The notes beneath the pieces were generated by a model, which ran no database searches, was not told the origin of the DNA, and saw nothing but the letters and a program-made list of their open reading frames with translations. Position numbers and translations under genes: made by a program. From positions 196,736 through 260,735 of the forward strand of contig DF236997.1 in the NCBI GenBank assembly GCA_000708835.1: 64,000 bases of DNA. Reading direction: 5' to 3'. Position 1 is the first letter of the stretch, and the number at the start of each line of letters is the position of its first letter. The DNA is from Klebsormidium nitens. Its lineage: Eukaryota > Streptophyta > Klebsormidiophyceae > Klebsormidiales > Klebsormidiaceae. This document shows, one piece after another, positions 47,406-59,958 of the stretch.

Positions 47406-50400
47406 ATGTCGATCGCAGGTGGAGCGACGGCGCTCGGCGCTAAGGCCACGTTTGTGAATCCCGCGTCCCTTGTAAACAGCGCTGCTTCCAACCACTTGGC
47501 CCACACACCTGCTGCGGCGGCCCTGCCCCATGCCCTTACACGCACAAACAGTCTCGGGTCCGGTTCTTTGTTTGCAAGCCTGTCTCTGGATGGCTCTCCG
47601 AGCAGCTCGTACTCCGGCCAGAAGCTCAGCGGAGCGACTCAAAAAGAAATAAAGCAAAGTCGGAAGAGGCAGGGTGGCGCGCTGAATACGACCGCAGCAT
47701 TCGGCAACGTCTTGGGAGGCTTGTTTGGGGGTTCAAAGGGCGACGATGGGTCAGCGACAGCGAAAAAGTATGCGTCAAATGTTGAGAAAATCAACGGGCT
47801 TGAGGCGAGAATGCAGGCGCTGAGCGACGAGGAGTTGCGGCAATGGACAACGGAACTGCAGCGGAGGGTCCGGGGCGGGGAAAGTTTAGATATTGTGCTG
47901 CCCGTGGCATTCGCAGTGGTTAGGGAAGCGTCTAAGCGGGTGCTGGGGCTCCGGCCTTTTGACGTGCAACTGATTGGTGAGTCGGCGCATCTGCTCTTTC
48001 AAATGGGCTGCCCACCTTAATTCGAGAATTGAAGCAGCCCTAAAAGCCCTAAAAGTGGCCCTTGCTGAATGACATTGGGTTCCTTAGAATAAGGGCGGAG
48101 CGGTTTCAGAAAGTTCTTCCTGAGTCCTGTATATGGACGTTTTTAGACATTGGTCACATTGTTCTTTGCCTCTGCAAAATCTGTGGCAAGGTAGTGTTGT
48201 TTCCGAAGTGGGTAGGTCAGCCGTCATTAGGTGGCCATATTGTGGTGGCATACTTTCGAACTTTCTTAAAAGTCCACGTTCAGGTTCAGCGGATAGGATT
48301 GATAAAACTTTTGCAAGACTAGTGTCGGTCGAAAATGTCGTCCACCAAGTCAAGCACTTCGGCTAGCACCATGCATAATCCTCTCTGCGTGAATGGGGAA
48401 ATGATTTTGTCTGATGTCGGGCCGATTTCAGAGGGCGGTTTGGTACGCGCCATCTGCTCGCACATAAATGTCTCGCAAACAGTCATCAATGTTCCTATGC
48501 CAGGTGGTATGGTGTTGCACAAGGGCGAGATTGCGGAGATGCGGACGGGGGAGGGCAAGACGTTGGTGGCCGTGCTGCCCGCGTTTCTGAACGCACTGTC
48601 TGGAAAGAGCGTGCACGTTGTCACGGTCAATGATTATCTGGCACGGCGTGATTGCGAGTGGGTGGGCCAGGTGCACCGCTTCCTGGGCCTCAAGGTGCGT
48701 GCCCGCTGTAGAGGATATCCTTCTTTGTTCGTTCGCTGTGTTTTGTTGGCGCCTGACTGCAGTTTGAAGCAGCGGTGAGGACGCTTTGCTGTTGTTGAGA
48801 TCCAGGCAATTACGGCATTCGACTGTCAAACTTTGTGTTTAGTAGGAGTGCGTTCGGTCGCAAGCAGCCGGGCGGAATTCCCTATGGTCTGGGCTACGTT
48901 TCTTCACTCAGCAAGGGGCAGGTCTCTTGAATCTTATGGGTCAGGAGAGATCAAGGAAGTAACAGAGCACTCCATGCTCTTAGATACAACTTGAAAGAGC
49001 ATATAAAAGTACAAGCATTGGACTCGTGCTAAGGGTATAGTTCTGTTGGATATTGTGAAAGGCTGGTGAAGGCTGGTGTGATGCTTGTTTCCCTGGGCAG
49101 CTTGTTGCCCAAGTCCGACTACTGCTTTGAGGGCTATTTCGTGCCTCACCCGAAACTGTCAATTCCTTCACCGAATACTGCCATATTTGCCATATCAGAA
49201 AACCCGTTTTTAAAGCATGCTTTGCAAGCGTTTTGACCGCAATAGTACCACAAGGCCATCCTCCAACTTGTGCATCTTTTGTGTGCTGAATTTCAAAGGT
49301 CTATATTACAGCTTTCTTTTCACCCCTGGCGTATCCCTGCTCCAGTAATGACTTTGTCACAACTTTGGGGAGTCAAGAGTTCCGTCAGCGGTTGGTTCGG
49401 CATCATTATATTTTTAAAGGTTCTCTGTTACAACAGGCAGAGACCAAGATGGTTAGAAGAAAGGCAAAGCGAAAGGAGGGCTCAATGGGAGGGCATGTTC
49501 CGACGCTTTCTCATTTCTTTCTGCAGGTGGGCCTCATCCAAGCTGGCATGACCTCCGAGCAGCGGCGGGAGAGCTACGCCGCTGACATCACATATGTGAC
49601 CAATAGCGAGCTTGGGTTTGACTATCTTAGGGACAACATTGCAGGGGTGAGCATCTCGTTGAGTGGTTGGGATTGAGTGTTTTGACATACTCGGAAAAGG
49701 TCTGACAGAAAGCTGTTATTGGATAGACGGAAATGTTCTGTGCACGCTTTGGAATATTGAAGACGCTTTTGCCAGACTGGAAGTAGAGCTATCTGTTGGT
49801 GCATCTGCTTTTCCGCCAGTTCATGTCTTGGCTTGTAATGGTACAGTGCGGCTCTGCTGCCCAAACGTCTGACCTTGGCTTACGTCTCTCTTAACCAACA
49901 CCTTTCCAGCTTACACAACGGATTCTCCTCATAACACCTTTCTTGACTGTCTGTCGACCTCGGCCTTCGTTCTACTATCCTGAAAGTCCCCTCTGCACGG
50001 ACTTGCGTCCTCATGTTCTTCCTCCCTGAATCACACTCTTCTTGCCTAATTTCCCCCACCTCGCTCGTTGCTTCAGGCGAGAGAGGACCTAGTGCTGCAG
50101 CGCGAGTTCAGCTACTGTATCATTGACGAGGTCGACTCCATTCTCATCGACGAGGCGCGCACGCCGCTCATCATCTCCGGGGAGAGCGACAAGCCGGGGA
50201 AGAAGTACGAGATGGCCGCAAAGATTGCATCCATTTTCGAGCGGGACTTCCATTACACCGTCGACGAGAAGGCCAAGTCGGTCGTGCTCCAGGAGAAGGG
50301 CTACGAAGACGCGGAGGCAGCGCTTGCGGTGAGTATCTGTTTGCTTATCAAGACAGGGACAGTCCGACAAGAGGTTTGCAGAAATTTGGATGACACATGG

Positions 50401-53400
50401 GATTGGTTGCGGTAGCCTTCCGCTTCAGTGGATTGTTAGGGAGTTGGAGAGGCGGTAGCAAATCGGCGTTTAAATGCTGGGTTTTCTTGATCAACACCTG
50501 GGCTGTAGGAAACGCCGAATCTCCTCGGGTGATTGGGGTTCCTGACGTCTTCCACAAACGAGCTCCTGTCGGGAAGACGACAACAGTTGTCAGGTTTGCC
50601 CCAATCAACGACACAGCATCCAGACATGACGCGGAGAGTGTTTGAGAAAACAGACGTCATCTAATCTCACTCTTTGTGCTTCATGCGGCAAAATGGGCAC
50701 AACAAAATTCCTGCAAGCGTCTGCACGCAGTCCGGACAAGAGCCTTCTCATTCCTCTTTCTCAGGTCAAGGACCTTTACGACCCGCGCGAGCAGTGGGCG
50801 TCGTACATTCTGAATGCGATCAAGGCCAAGGAGCTGTTCCTGCGGGACGTCAACTACATCGTGAAGAACGGCGAGATCTACATTGTAGACGAGTTCACCG
50901 GCAGAGTCATGGAGGTACGTGGCAAGTCTGCGTCGCTCAGCGAAGACAAGACATCAGATGTTTTCTTGAAGAAGAAGAATGCCTTGATACGACAGTATTT
51001 TCCCCGTCGAAGAATGACGGGGTTCAGGAGACTGAGTGGAAAGCCGGTACATGTGTCGAGTTCAAAGCGGGGCAATCAAGGAATTCAAGGGCAGAGTTTT
51101 TAGCAATGTAGCATACCAAGGCACCGCCGAAGTAACCTGAGCCCGGAATGTGCCTGAGTTTTCAATTAAGACACTTATAGGAATTATATAGAGATGAACA
51201 TGAAAAATAGACTGACCGAATTAGTATACACGATATCGTTAGTATTCTCTGCTCTCCGCCTGTCAAACGATGCGGACCTGTGTCGGAGGGCTATGATTGC
51301 ATTTCTAAGCATCGGTCACTGATGCTTGTGACTGCAGGGACGGGTCAAAGCTTCCGCCAGTGGGCTTGGTTGCTTCATCAGACAACTGCACCTCAGCTTC
51401 CTTCACACCCTGCACAGGCAGCCTACATCACAAGTCTTAGCTGCGGATTAGCTTCGAGAAGGCTCAGTTCTAATCCGTCTCCCGTCTGTACAGGGTCGGC
51501 GGTGGAGCGAGGGGCTGCACCAGGCGGTGGAGGCGAAGGAGGGGCTGGAGGTGCGCAACGAGACGGTGACGCTGGCGAGCATCAGCTACCAGAACTTCTT
51601 CCTGCAGTACCCCAAGATCTGCGGCATGACCGGCACCGCCGCCACTGAGGCCAACGAGTTCAAGAACATCTACAAGCTCGACGTCACGTGCATCCCCACC
51701 AATCGGCCCATGGTCAGAAAGGTGAGGCGCGGCGCGGGAGACGCTCCGGGGGGAGTGGAAAAGTGGCCCCACAAACGCTTTATCGCCGCTTTCTCTTTGA
51801 CTGCTCTCCTCACGGCCAAGTTTGTTTTTCCCCTTGATGTGAATTTTCCATGCAGGTTCCTTTCAGTAATGCACGTCAGCTGATCGTGGCAATCGGTTTT
51901 GCTTGTCATCCTGGAAGGATACTCAACAGGATTTTCCGCAGAGTAGGATACCCATCTAGTCAACTACTTAACGCCCCCCGCTCCGTAACTTTCACCTCAA
52001 CGTCTCATGAACCTCCTTTGAAGATTGCTACTACACCCGCGGTCACTGACAGCAAGTCAGACATGGGCGTCGTTAACCCCTTCACTAAACCTCTCCCTTA
52101 TCCCTCTCGAAACCTGTTTTCAGGACGAGAGCGACGTGGTGTTCCGTAGCGTGGACGGCAAGTGGCGCGCTGCGGTGGTGGAGGTTGTGCGCATCCACAA
52201 GCAGGGCCGCCCCGTGCTGGTCGGCACCACCTCCGTCGAACAGTCGGAGCTCATCTCGGAGAAGCTCACAGAGGCCGGCATTAAGCACTCGGTACGTTTC
52301 CTTGCGGCATCTTCCCTTGAATTGAGCCTTTGGGGCAGTTTTCTTGCTTCAGTGTAAGTTTTGAGATAACATGCTGATCGAGCAATCGGAGCTCATCTTC
52401 GAGAAGCTCACAGAGGCCGGCATCAAGCACTCGGTGCGCTTACCGTCGGCTCTCTACCTGACTTCGATGTTCTTCTTTGGCAGCTCGTTTTTTAATCAAC
52501 AAGTTGACCTACTCCCTTCGTGAATGAGAACCTTGTCCGGTTATTATGTTGACGGTAGGTCTAGAGACGCGCACTCTCGACGGCAAAGCAGCCATAACCT
52601 GATGTGACGCCCAAGCGCTAGATCTCCTCCACTCAGAACGTTACTCAATTATGCAGAAACTATCCTTATGCACAGATATCAGTCAAAAGCAAATGTGACG
52701 AAGCCCGGAGCAAGGTCGAAATGCTGCAGCTGTATCGGGTCTCTAATCAAATGCCCGCTGAAACATGCTCTTCTTTCCTGCCAGCTCTTGAACGCCAAGC
52801 CCGAGAACGTGGAGCGCGAGGCCGAAATTGTGGCGCAAAGTGGTCGGCGAGGCGCGGTCACGATTGCGACCAACATGGCAGGGCGAGGGACGGATATCAT
52901 TCTGGGGGGGAACGCAGAGTACATGGCCAAGCTGAAGCTGAGGGAGGTCCTCATGCCCAAGTGAGCAAACCGAACAACATGCGATTATTGGCGGTTGAAT
53001 CGAGGCGAAAGGCAGTTTATGTGGCTGCTTTCTGAGGCCTCGTTTTGGCTCGAAATGAGCTGTTGGACCGCCTTCAACAGGTCCATGTACTTCTGAGAAA
53101 TTTGTCGGAAAGATGTAAGACAGTTGATTTCGATTCTTAGAAAGAGACGCTCTTTCTGGATTGTTTAAGTAAGACTAGAAGAGACGTGCGGAACTGATCG
53201 TGTTGACGCGTGCAGGGTGGTGCGGATAAACGACGAGGAGCTGCCCAATCTGCGGGGCAAGAGGATGATCATCCGGTCGTGGCGGGTGAGCAGGCCGAGT
53301 TCACAATTTCAAACACGAGAGTTCTGTTTGAAAATTCATTGGGTTTTAAAAATCCAATGGTTTGCTCAGTCATGGCAGAAGATGAGGGATTGGGTCCAAG

Positions 53401-56400
53401 CACTGAAGCAATGGCAGTTCGCAAGCAGTGTCCGGTTGGATGAAGACTCTCCTGTGCTTGTGGAACTTATCTCGCGGCTTGGACAATGTCAAGTGGACAA
53501 GCGAACTGGTACTGGAGTGGAAACAGCGTTTTCGGTCTGTTCAGAAAGAAAGCTTTCACGATCGTGCTGCCAGGGAGTCGTCCTTTTGGTGTCTCCAAAC
53601 AGCAATCCGCTCCTTCGTATTCTGTCCCAGACATCGAGGAGCGAGACTTCGGTTCACCTTTGCAGCACAGAAAACTCTCTTCCGTAGACCCGTTCCAAGG
53701 GCAAATTATTACAACTGGAGGGTTTGTCCAGTGTAGCTGTCAGATGACAATTTCGCCCCTGTCTGGAAGGTTTTGCCCTTAACCACAACTGGTTTGAGAG
53801 CATCGTGCAGATGTGGATTACGCTTTCCTTGGTAGAAGGGCACTAACGCAACCAGAAACCGAAGTGGGTTAACGCTGATCTCTTACCTGTGTTTCGCAGA
53901 CGTCCCCCGACCTGTACCCCGCTAAGCTGAAACCCGAAACGTTGGCCCTCGCCGAAGAGGCGGCCAAAGCTGCGGAAGAGGCGTGGGGCACAAAAGCAGT
54001 GCCGGAACTAGAGGCGGAGGAACGCCTCTCGATTGCGGCGGAAAGGGTGAGGCCGCCTTGCCTGTATTTGCGCTGTACGTCTAGTCCACAAACAAAGATC
54101 GTGCGGAAGGAGAGTCTTGTTTTAAGGTCAGAATTGTGCGCCTGAGATTAGAGATGGACAGTGGAGCGTTGCTCGGGCGACTGTTGAAGGAAGAGCTCGC
54201 AAAGTCAAAAAGGCATGGAGGAAAGGAGGTACTGATCCGAGCTGACAGGGCTGTCTCGTGCACCATCTGCTTTGTGCTTTTTTACCTTGTCACCCAAGGC
54301 CGTTATTTCCCCTTCACGAGTACGCTACGAATGTCTAGGTTACTCGGATACCCCTCGCTTCTCAACAGGACGAATAGAACGCCCTACAAGATGTTCGTCC
54401 TTGTGCCCTCGTTCTTTCGCAAATTCCACTCTCTCGTTATGCCGCAGGCGCCGACGTCGGACCCAGTGATTGCGAAGCTGCGCGAGGCGTTCAATGCGAT
54501 GGAGGCCGAGTTCAAGACGTATACGGACAAAGAGAAAGAGGAGGTCATCAAGCTGGGGGGATTGCACGTTGTAGGAACGGAGCGCCACGAGTCGCGGCGT
54601 ATTGACAACCAGGTACGAAGCGGTCGGGGCACTTCTACTTCTGGGCTATCTCGCGGCCTTGTTGGGTGACTACTTTCAATCCGTTTGTGCATCGTTTGGG
54701 TTAGAGGTTTTCCTCGGAGTGCATGCTCTGGTCGGAAAGTAGGTTGAGAAGAAGTGCATGTTGACGGATGACCTTCTTCTGCTGAGGTGAGTTGAGCCGG
54801 TTGGCGCCGACCTGCTTGACCCTGTTCGCCCCCCCATCACTACAATCAACTCAGTGGACAAGTCGCTGTGCGCCTCATATTGCATCCTTGGCTGAAGTCC
54901 ATCTGTAGGGTAACGCGTTCTCCAAAACCGCACGCATTCCTCAAGTTAACATCGAGCTCCCTGGATATCCATGCTCGGCTTCCCCGCTCTCGTTGCAGCT
55001 GCGGGGCCGTTGCGGGCGGCAGGCGATTCTGGCAGCACTTGTTACTCCCCATTTGCTGGTGTTAAAATGCTTTTGCTGCAGAGTGGTTTAGTTCAGAACG
55101 GAACGAGCGGCGGATCCTCTGTGCTAACTTTCTCCTCACTCTCGTTGCAGCTGCGGGGCCGCAGCGGGCGGCAGGGCGACCCCGGGAGCACGCGCTACTT
55201 CTTGTCGTTGGAGGACAACTTGTTCCGCGTGTTTGGCGGCGACCGCATGAAGAACCTCATGACCGCGTTCCGCATCGACGACCTGCCGCTCGAGTCGCGC
55301 ATGCTCACCTCCAGCCTGGACGAGGCGCAGAAGAAGGTCGAGCAGTACTACTACGAGCTCAGGTGCGGGCTGGGTTCGGGTTTTAGCTTGCGTTTGAGTT
55401 TCGGATCTTGGTCTTGGGCTTTTGTGTCATGATTTTGGGTTTTTAGGTTGGAAGTGTTCGCAGAAGAAGGTTGAGCAGTACTCCGACAAGCTCAGGTGCG
55501 GGCTCGGTTCTGGTCTGGGTCGCCTTTTGAGAGGTAATCTTGGCATTTGAAAGAGTTTGAGCTTGCGAAGATGGGCTTGGGGCGCAGAAGAAGGTCGAGC
55601 AGTATCGTTACGAGCTGAGGTGCTTCAGCATTGAGGTCTAGGGGCTTATGTTTCAGTGGTTGGTGCCAAGGAGACGATGCAAGATGATGAGGTATTTTTG
55701 TCGATAGGAGCCGTTTGCACTGGTCCAACTTAAGCTGCGGGGCCTTTCTCCGGTTTGATTTGCGTAGGCGACTGGGCATTTTGCACGAGAAGCGAAGTTC
55801 GAGGCGGAAACAGGAGGCCCTTCCTGTTGATTCGCGAGCTGTTGAGATTCGTAACCCAATATGAATCTGACAACCGTTCCTCGGACAGTTGAGACACTGT
55901 CTTGACGGAGCTGCCCCGCTGTCCAAGCCCGTCTTTGTCACCTTCTTGATTCGTAATTCAGCCTTACTAAGTGATTGACCATCCACCGTGATTTTAATCC
56001 GCTACAGGAAGCAGCTGTTCGAGTACGACGAGGTGCTCAACAGCCAGCGCGAAAAGGTGTACGCGGACCGCCGCCAAGCGCTTGTCGCGGAGAGCCTGGA
56101 GGGCCAGATGATTGGCTACGCGGAGCGGACCATGGACGACATTCTGGAGGCCAATATTGACCCCACGCTGCCGCGCGACCAGTGGCCCATGGAACCGCTC
56201 GTCGGGAAACTGATCCAGTGAGTGGGCATCGAGATTCTGTCCGTGGTTACAGGCGGCAAGCTCACCCACTCGATGACTTAGCGTTCTCTCTTCTCGTCGC
56301 TCTCGCACGAGGTCGAAGATGAATGAGCTTCTTACGAGGTTGTGTGCCGAGCGCCACTGCAAGTCGAAACCAGAATCCACTTGAACGTAAACCAGATGAG

Positions 56401-58034
56401 CTTTGGAAACACACGTGTTGTGAATCCTGAGTGTCGTGGCATGCCTTAAGCTGCACACTGCGGATTTAAATGTGGGCGGCCCTCTCTGAGCATATAGACT
56501 TTGCCCAAGCAAGGACGGGAAGAAATTCTGCTTTCATTGATCAGCTCTGCCTCTACGAGTTGCCTGAACAGAACAAGCTCGATTGAAACACCACCGTCTC
56601 AGAAACTGTAAATTCCTCGCCCCAGGTATTGCTGGATGCTGGAGGATCTTACTCCCGAGCTGCTCAACGAGTACTGCCCGACTTACGATAGCCTGCGCGA
56701 CTACTTGCGCGAGCTGAGCCGCAACGCGTACCTAGAGAAGCGGCGCGCGGTGGAGGAGCTGAAGCCGGGGCTCATGGACCAGGCGGAGCGTTTCTTCGTG
56801 CTGAGCCAGACGGACAACCTGTGGAAGGAGCACCTGCAAGCCATCAAGTTCGTGCAGCAGGTGAGCGCCACGTGGCAGGGCAGGAGAAGGTAGAAGAGGA
56901 AAAGTCACACTAGGAGGAAGGGCCGGGGGGAACGGGCGGCAAAGAAAAGTAGGCAGTGTTGGAAGTGGGTACGAAGAGATTGCGGAAGCGGGCCTTAAAG
57001 AATAAGCTCAGTAGAGAGGAGATATCGTGGGACTCGAAGGACAGCTCTGGTGAAAGTTGGGTTGATCGGTCTGAAGTGCCGTCATTGCAGTGCACGACCT
57101 CGTTGATCTTTTGAGGAGACAGATTTTTTGAGTGTTTGATTCTTACTGCCAGTCTGCAAATTGCATTTCTGCTGCTACGTCGAAACTCCCCGCGTCAGGT
57201 CGGTTCGTTTCGGCTCGGCGACTGTCCATTTTCATCGTGGCCTTTCTGCGGGTTAGTGACACATGGGCGATTTCTTACAGGCGGTCGGCTTGCGCGGGTA
57301 CGGCCAGAAGGACCCGTTGATCGAGTACAAGCTGGAGGGGTATAACCTCTTCCTCGAAATGATGGCGCAAATTAGACGGAACGTCATCTACTCGGTCTAT
57401 CAGGTAAGCGCTTTGAGAAGCTGCCGTCCTTCTGGGGTCTTCGAACGAGTAGTTGATCCTTGATGTGATTGTGATGGCTGCGATGAGCTTATCTTGACCC
57501 GCTTCTCCAAGCGGTTGCTTCACCAATGCCAGCTCAGCCGCGAACAAACGCCAAAAATCGGAGCTGTGCAAAGCTTGTCTGGTCGATTGATCAAATTTTC
57601 AAGGGCTACCGTCAAAGCATTCCTGCATTCGCTGCATTTTCTCTTTGGTTGTTTCCTTTTTTTGAGATGCCTCGGGACTGCTATGAAGAGCGTCTTGGTA
57701 GGTGGCATGCCTTCGCGACTGCTTTTTGAAGGAAAACTTCAACGCAGACGACAATAGGCAGGGACTGATTCTTCACAACGACCACTTTGTATTGCAGTTC
57801 CAGCCGGTCATTCAAAAGAACGAGGACGGCTCTACGGAGCTTGCATCCAAGCCGTCCACAGAGGGGTCGGAAGAGGAAACAGCCATCGAGCAACCTGTAG
57901 CTGCCACAAATGGAGCCGCCGCCAATGGCGTAAGTGAAAAGGTGGCAGTAGTGGCCGCTGCATCCGGGGCTCGGCAAGGCGCCCCTGTGGGGGGCCGGCA
58001 ACCAAAGGGGAAGGGCAGGTCAAAAAGGCGGTAG
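47406..58034 (+). CDS. SECA1: Chloroplast protein translocase ATPase SecA (SecA1-type)
   Basis: Motor ATPase that drives unfolded proteins through the thylakoid SecYE channel. Exons: 47406-47976, 48504-48694, 49527-49646, 50077-50328, 50765-50914, 51494-51721, 52124-52291, 52785-52960, 53216-53285, 53900-54046, 54448-54612, 55151-55362, 56008-56217, 56626-56860, 57281-57403, 57798-58034; 3255 nt, 1084 residues. Residues 1-70 are rich in Ser, Ala and Thr and poor in acids, as in a plastid transit peptide. Walker A is MRTGEGKT (about 203-210). Walker B is [17 protein letters not shown] (about 309-325). The second helicase fold has [30 protein letters not shown] and [19 protein letters not shown]. 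The C-terminal scaffold includes [17 protein letters not shown] and [14 protein letters not shown]. The tail is low-complexity and ends in a Lys/Arg-rich stretch (GRSKRR) without the bacterial zinc finger, as usual in plastid SecA1. All junctions are GT-AG with matched phases. Confidence 0.96.
52378..52441 (+). repeat. Intronic copy of the 3' edge of SecA exon 7, with donor site
   Basis: About 64 bp nearly identical to 52236-52299, which are the last codons of exon 7 plus its 5' splice site. It would encode [18 protein letters not shown], against [18 protein letters not shown] in the exon, and then continues into GTGCGC in place of GTACGT. No acceptor precedes it, so it is not a usable exon by itself. 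Confidence 0.85.
54987..55038 (+). repeat. Intronic copy of the 5' edge of SecA exon 12, with acceptor site
   Basis: CTCTCGTTGCAG then CTGCGGGGCCG and GCGGGCGGCAG repeat, with a few changes, the acceptor and first codons of exon 12 (55139-55192), 152 bp downstream. The duplicated pyrimidine tract and AG are unchanged, so a decoy 3' splice site precedes the real one. After the first few codons the copy decays and loses frame. Confidence 0.85.
55459..55625 (+). repeat. Two intronic copies of the 3' edge of SecA exon 12, with donor sites
   Basis: Exon 12 ends with codons for [12 protein letters not shown] and donor GTGCGG (55325-55368). Two further copies follow in the intron: 55459-55505 ([12 protein letters not shown], donor GTGCGG) and 55582-55625 ([12 protein letters not shown], donor GTGCTT). 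Spacing is about 134 and 123 bp, so this looks like a degenerate tandem array of exon end plus intron start. Confidence 0.88.
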
Positions 58035-59958
58035 CTTTTCCAATTTGTCGATTATTGCCGATCATTCGGACTTTTTGATTGGTTTGAGTTGAGATGAGAT
58101 ATGAGGGTGTCGAATTTAAGGTTGTTTCATGCTCAAGATTTGGAAGGTCGTGTTATATAGCCGACAATTCCGAAACGCTTCCGATCAGTCGCATTCAATA
58201 TTGGCATGCGTGCTTCGAGAGATCGGATCAGGCACGGTGTTGATACATCAAAGTTATTTGATGTCCGGTTGAGGAAGTATGCCTTCGACGAGGCTTTCCC
58301 AATCGAGCATGAACTTGATACGATCAACCGCAAGGAAACCATTCCTGAGCCTGAGGGTAGTGGATCGTGGGTCATGGGGCATTAGGATCAGCTACGACAT
58401 GTGGACGTGACGGTCGCCCTAACGATTTTGCATCGAACTAAGCCTCATAAATTCCATCAGAATGGTGGTGCTGGATGATGCCAATTGTCTTGATTCATTC
58501 TTGTATACCATTTCCGGGAAGATAATGAGAGGCGTCATTACGTGGTCGAGATCATCTCATGTAGACTTCACCAATCAGATAGCTAGGTACCCAAAGATCC
58601 GCACTCGGCTGCATATATTAGCATTCTGGACGCACCAGTTTGTACTAGTTGCAAGTTGCCATCCGACGCGCCGCTTTCGATCTTTACTAGCGAAACATGC
58701 CAGATTCTTCGTGTGCACGCGTTAACGAATTCTTGGATGAATGTGAGAGCTAGTCGTATCGCAGGCATGGTCTGCACGGTGCTGGCTACCTCATACGTAG
58801 CACGTAGCAATTCTGCGGTTAAACTCTGGGGTTACGTAAGTCAGGATACTGTTGTGGAGTACGTCTACATCGTCTACATAGGTACGGTAGTCCAGACCTG
58901 TTGCTGGTCAGGACTCAGCAGTGATTTTAACACGCCTTCCCTGGCTGTACGGACATTCCGCTCTTGGCGGTGGACAATGACAGACATGTGCTCGGAGCAA
59001 ACGTGATTGGTCGACGGGATTTTTCAGCAACGACCTCATATCATTGTTGACCACCTACCCGGTGCTCATCCAAGTCCAGCCCGGCCACCTACCGGGAGCT
59101 TCTCCTTGACACTCGAAATTCGGACATAACCTCGACGCCTCTGAAACCGCAGAAGCACTCGCCCCGGCCGGGCTGCCCGGAAATGTTTGGGTACAAGTTC
59201 TCAGGTTTTCAGATAAGTACGACACGTAAGCATCCGATGTGGCAGTAAATATCATGCCCATCGCAATGATTGTGAAGGTCCGAGACTACGGCACCTGTGT
59301 CTAGCAGAGCGGGGACAAGGAGAATCGGTACCGGACGGAAGCTAAGGCTGCGGCCTGTTGGATTTGGGGTTATGTCAAACCCAAAGTTGGACTCTCTGGT
59401 TCTGAAGCGTCAGATCTTCTGGGATTGATTATCCGACGGCTGCGGTGCACATCGCCTACATCTCAGAGTTAGGTTTCCAAACGCATCTCAAGCCGTCGGA
59501 TTGTGTGTAGCGGACATCTGAACGCCCAATCGTCGACAAGAAGACACAGGAAAGTAAGCTGACGTCACTGTTGAGAGTTCCAACAGCCCCCAGCCTTAGC
59601 TTCCGTCCGGTACCGATTCTCCTTGTCCCCGCTCTAGCAGTTCGTGAATCGTGACTGCCCTGACTCAGGGCCTGAGCCTCAGACTCAAGAGTCATGGTGG
59701 CGCTGTGCTGCACCATGCTAGGTAGCTAGGAATGCTTTCGGTGAGGAGACACCACACCTCAAGTGCAGTGGTTCGCAGCTCAACATTCTCTGCTCAAATT
59801 CTCTGCTCCCTCCCATTCTATTCCAAGCTGCAACTCTGGATACAATCGAATTAGCTGCCAAGCTGCATACCTACCAGCGCTCAATAAGTAGCGTCGCACA
59901 GTTCTGTTAGGACTTTTACTCACCCTTCACTGATTTTTGAAGGTTGCTTCGCACAGAC
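58035..59958. other. Intergenic with an inverted-repeat element
   Basis: Between SecA and the DRM1/ARP gene. No coding family was recognised. It contains the transposon-like element at 59307-59634; the remainder holds the SecA 3' UTR and the promoter of the downstream gene. Confidence 0.5.
59307..59634. mobile_element. Small MITE-like element with 44-bp perfect terminal inverted repeats
   Basis: 59307-59350 (beginning GAGCGGGGACAAGGAGAATC) is the exact reverse complement of 59591-59634, and similarity continues a little further inward to CTGTTGG. TAGCA stands directly outside each end (59302-59306 and 59635-59639), within a shared 8-base string TCTAGCAG, so a target duplication of 5 to 8 bp is likely. 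The 328 bp unit has no coding capacity. If the terminus is taken as YAGAGCGGGG it fits the hAT end consensus, but the class is not certain. Perfect arms suggest recent insertion. Confidence 0.82.

Noticed and set aside
52378-52441. A mutually exclusive alternative exon in SecA
   Set aside because: The copy has a donor but no acceptor or pyrimidine tract before it, and it begins mid-exon, so it fits a fragment duplication better than a cassette exon.
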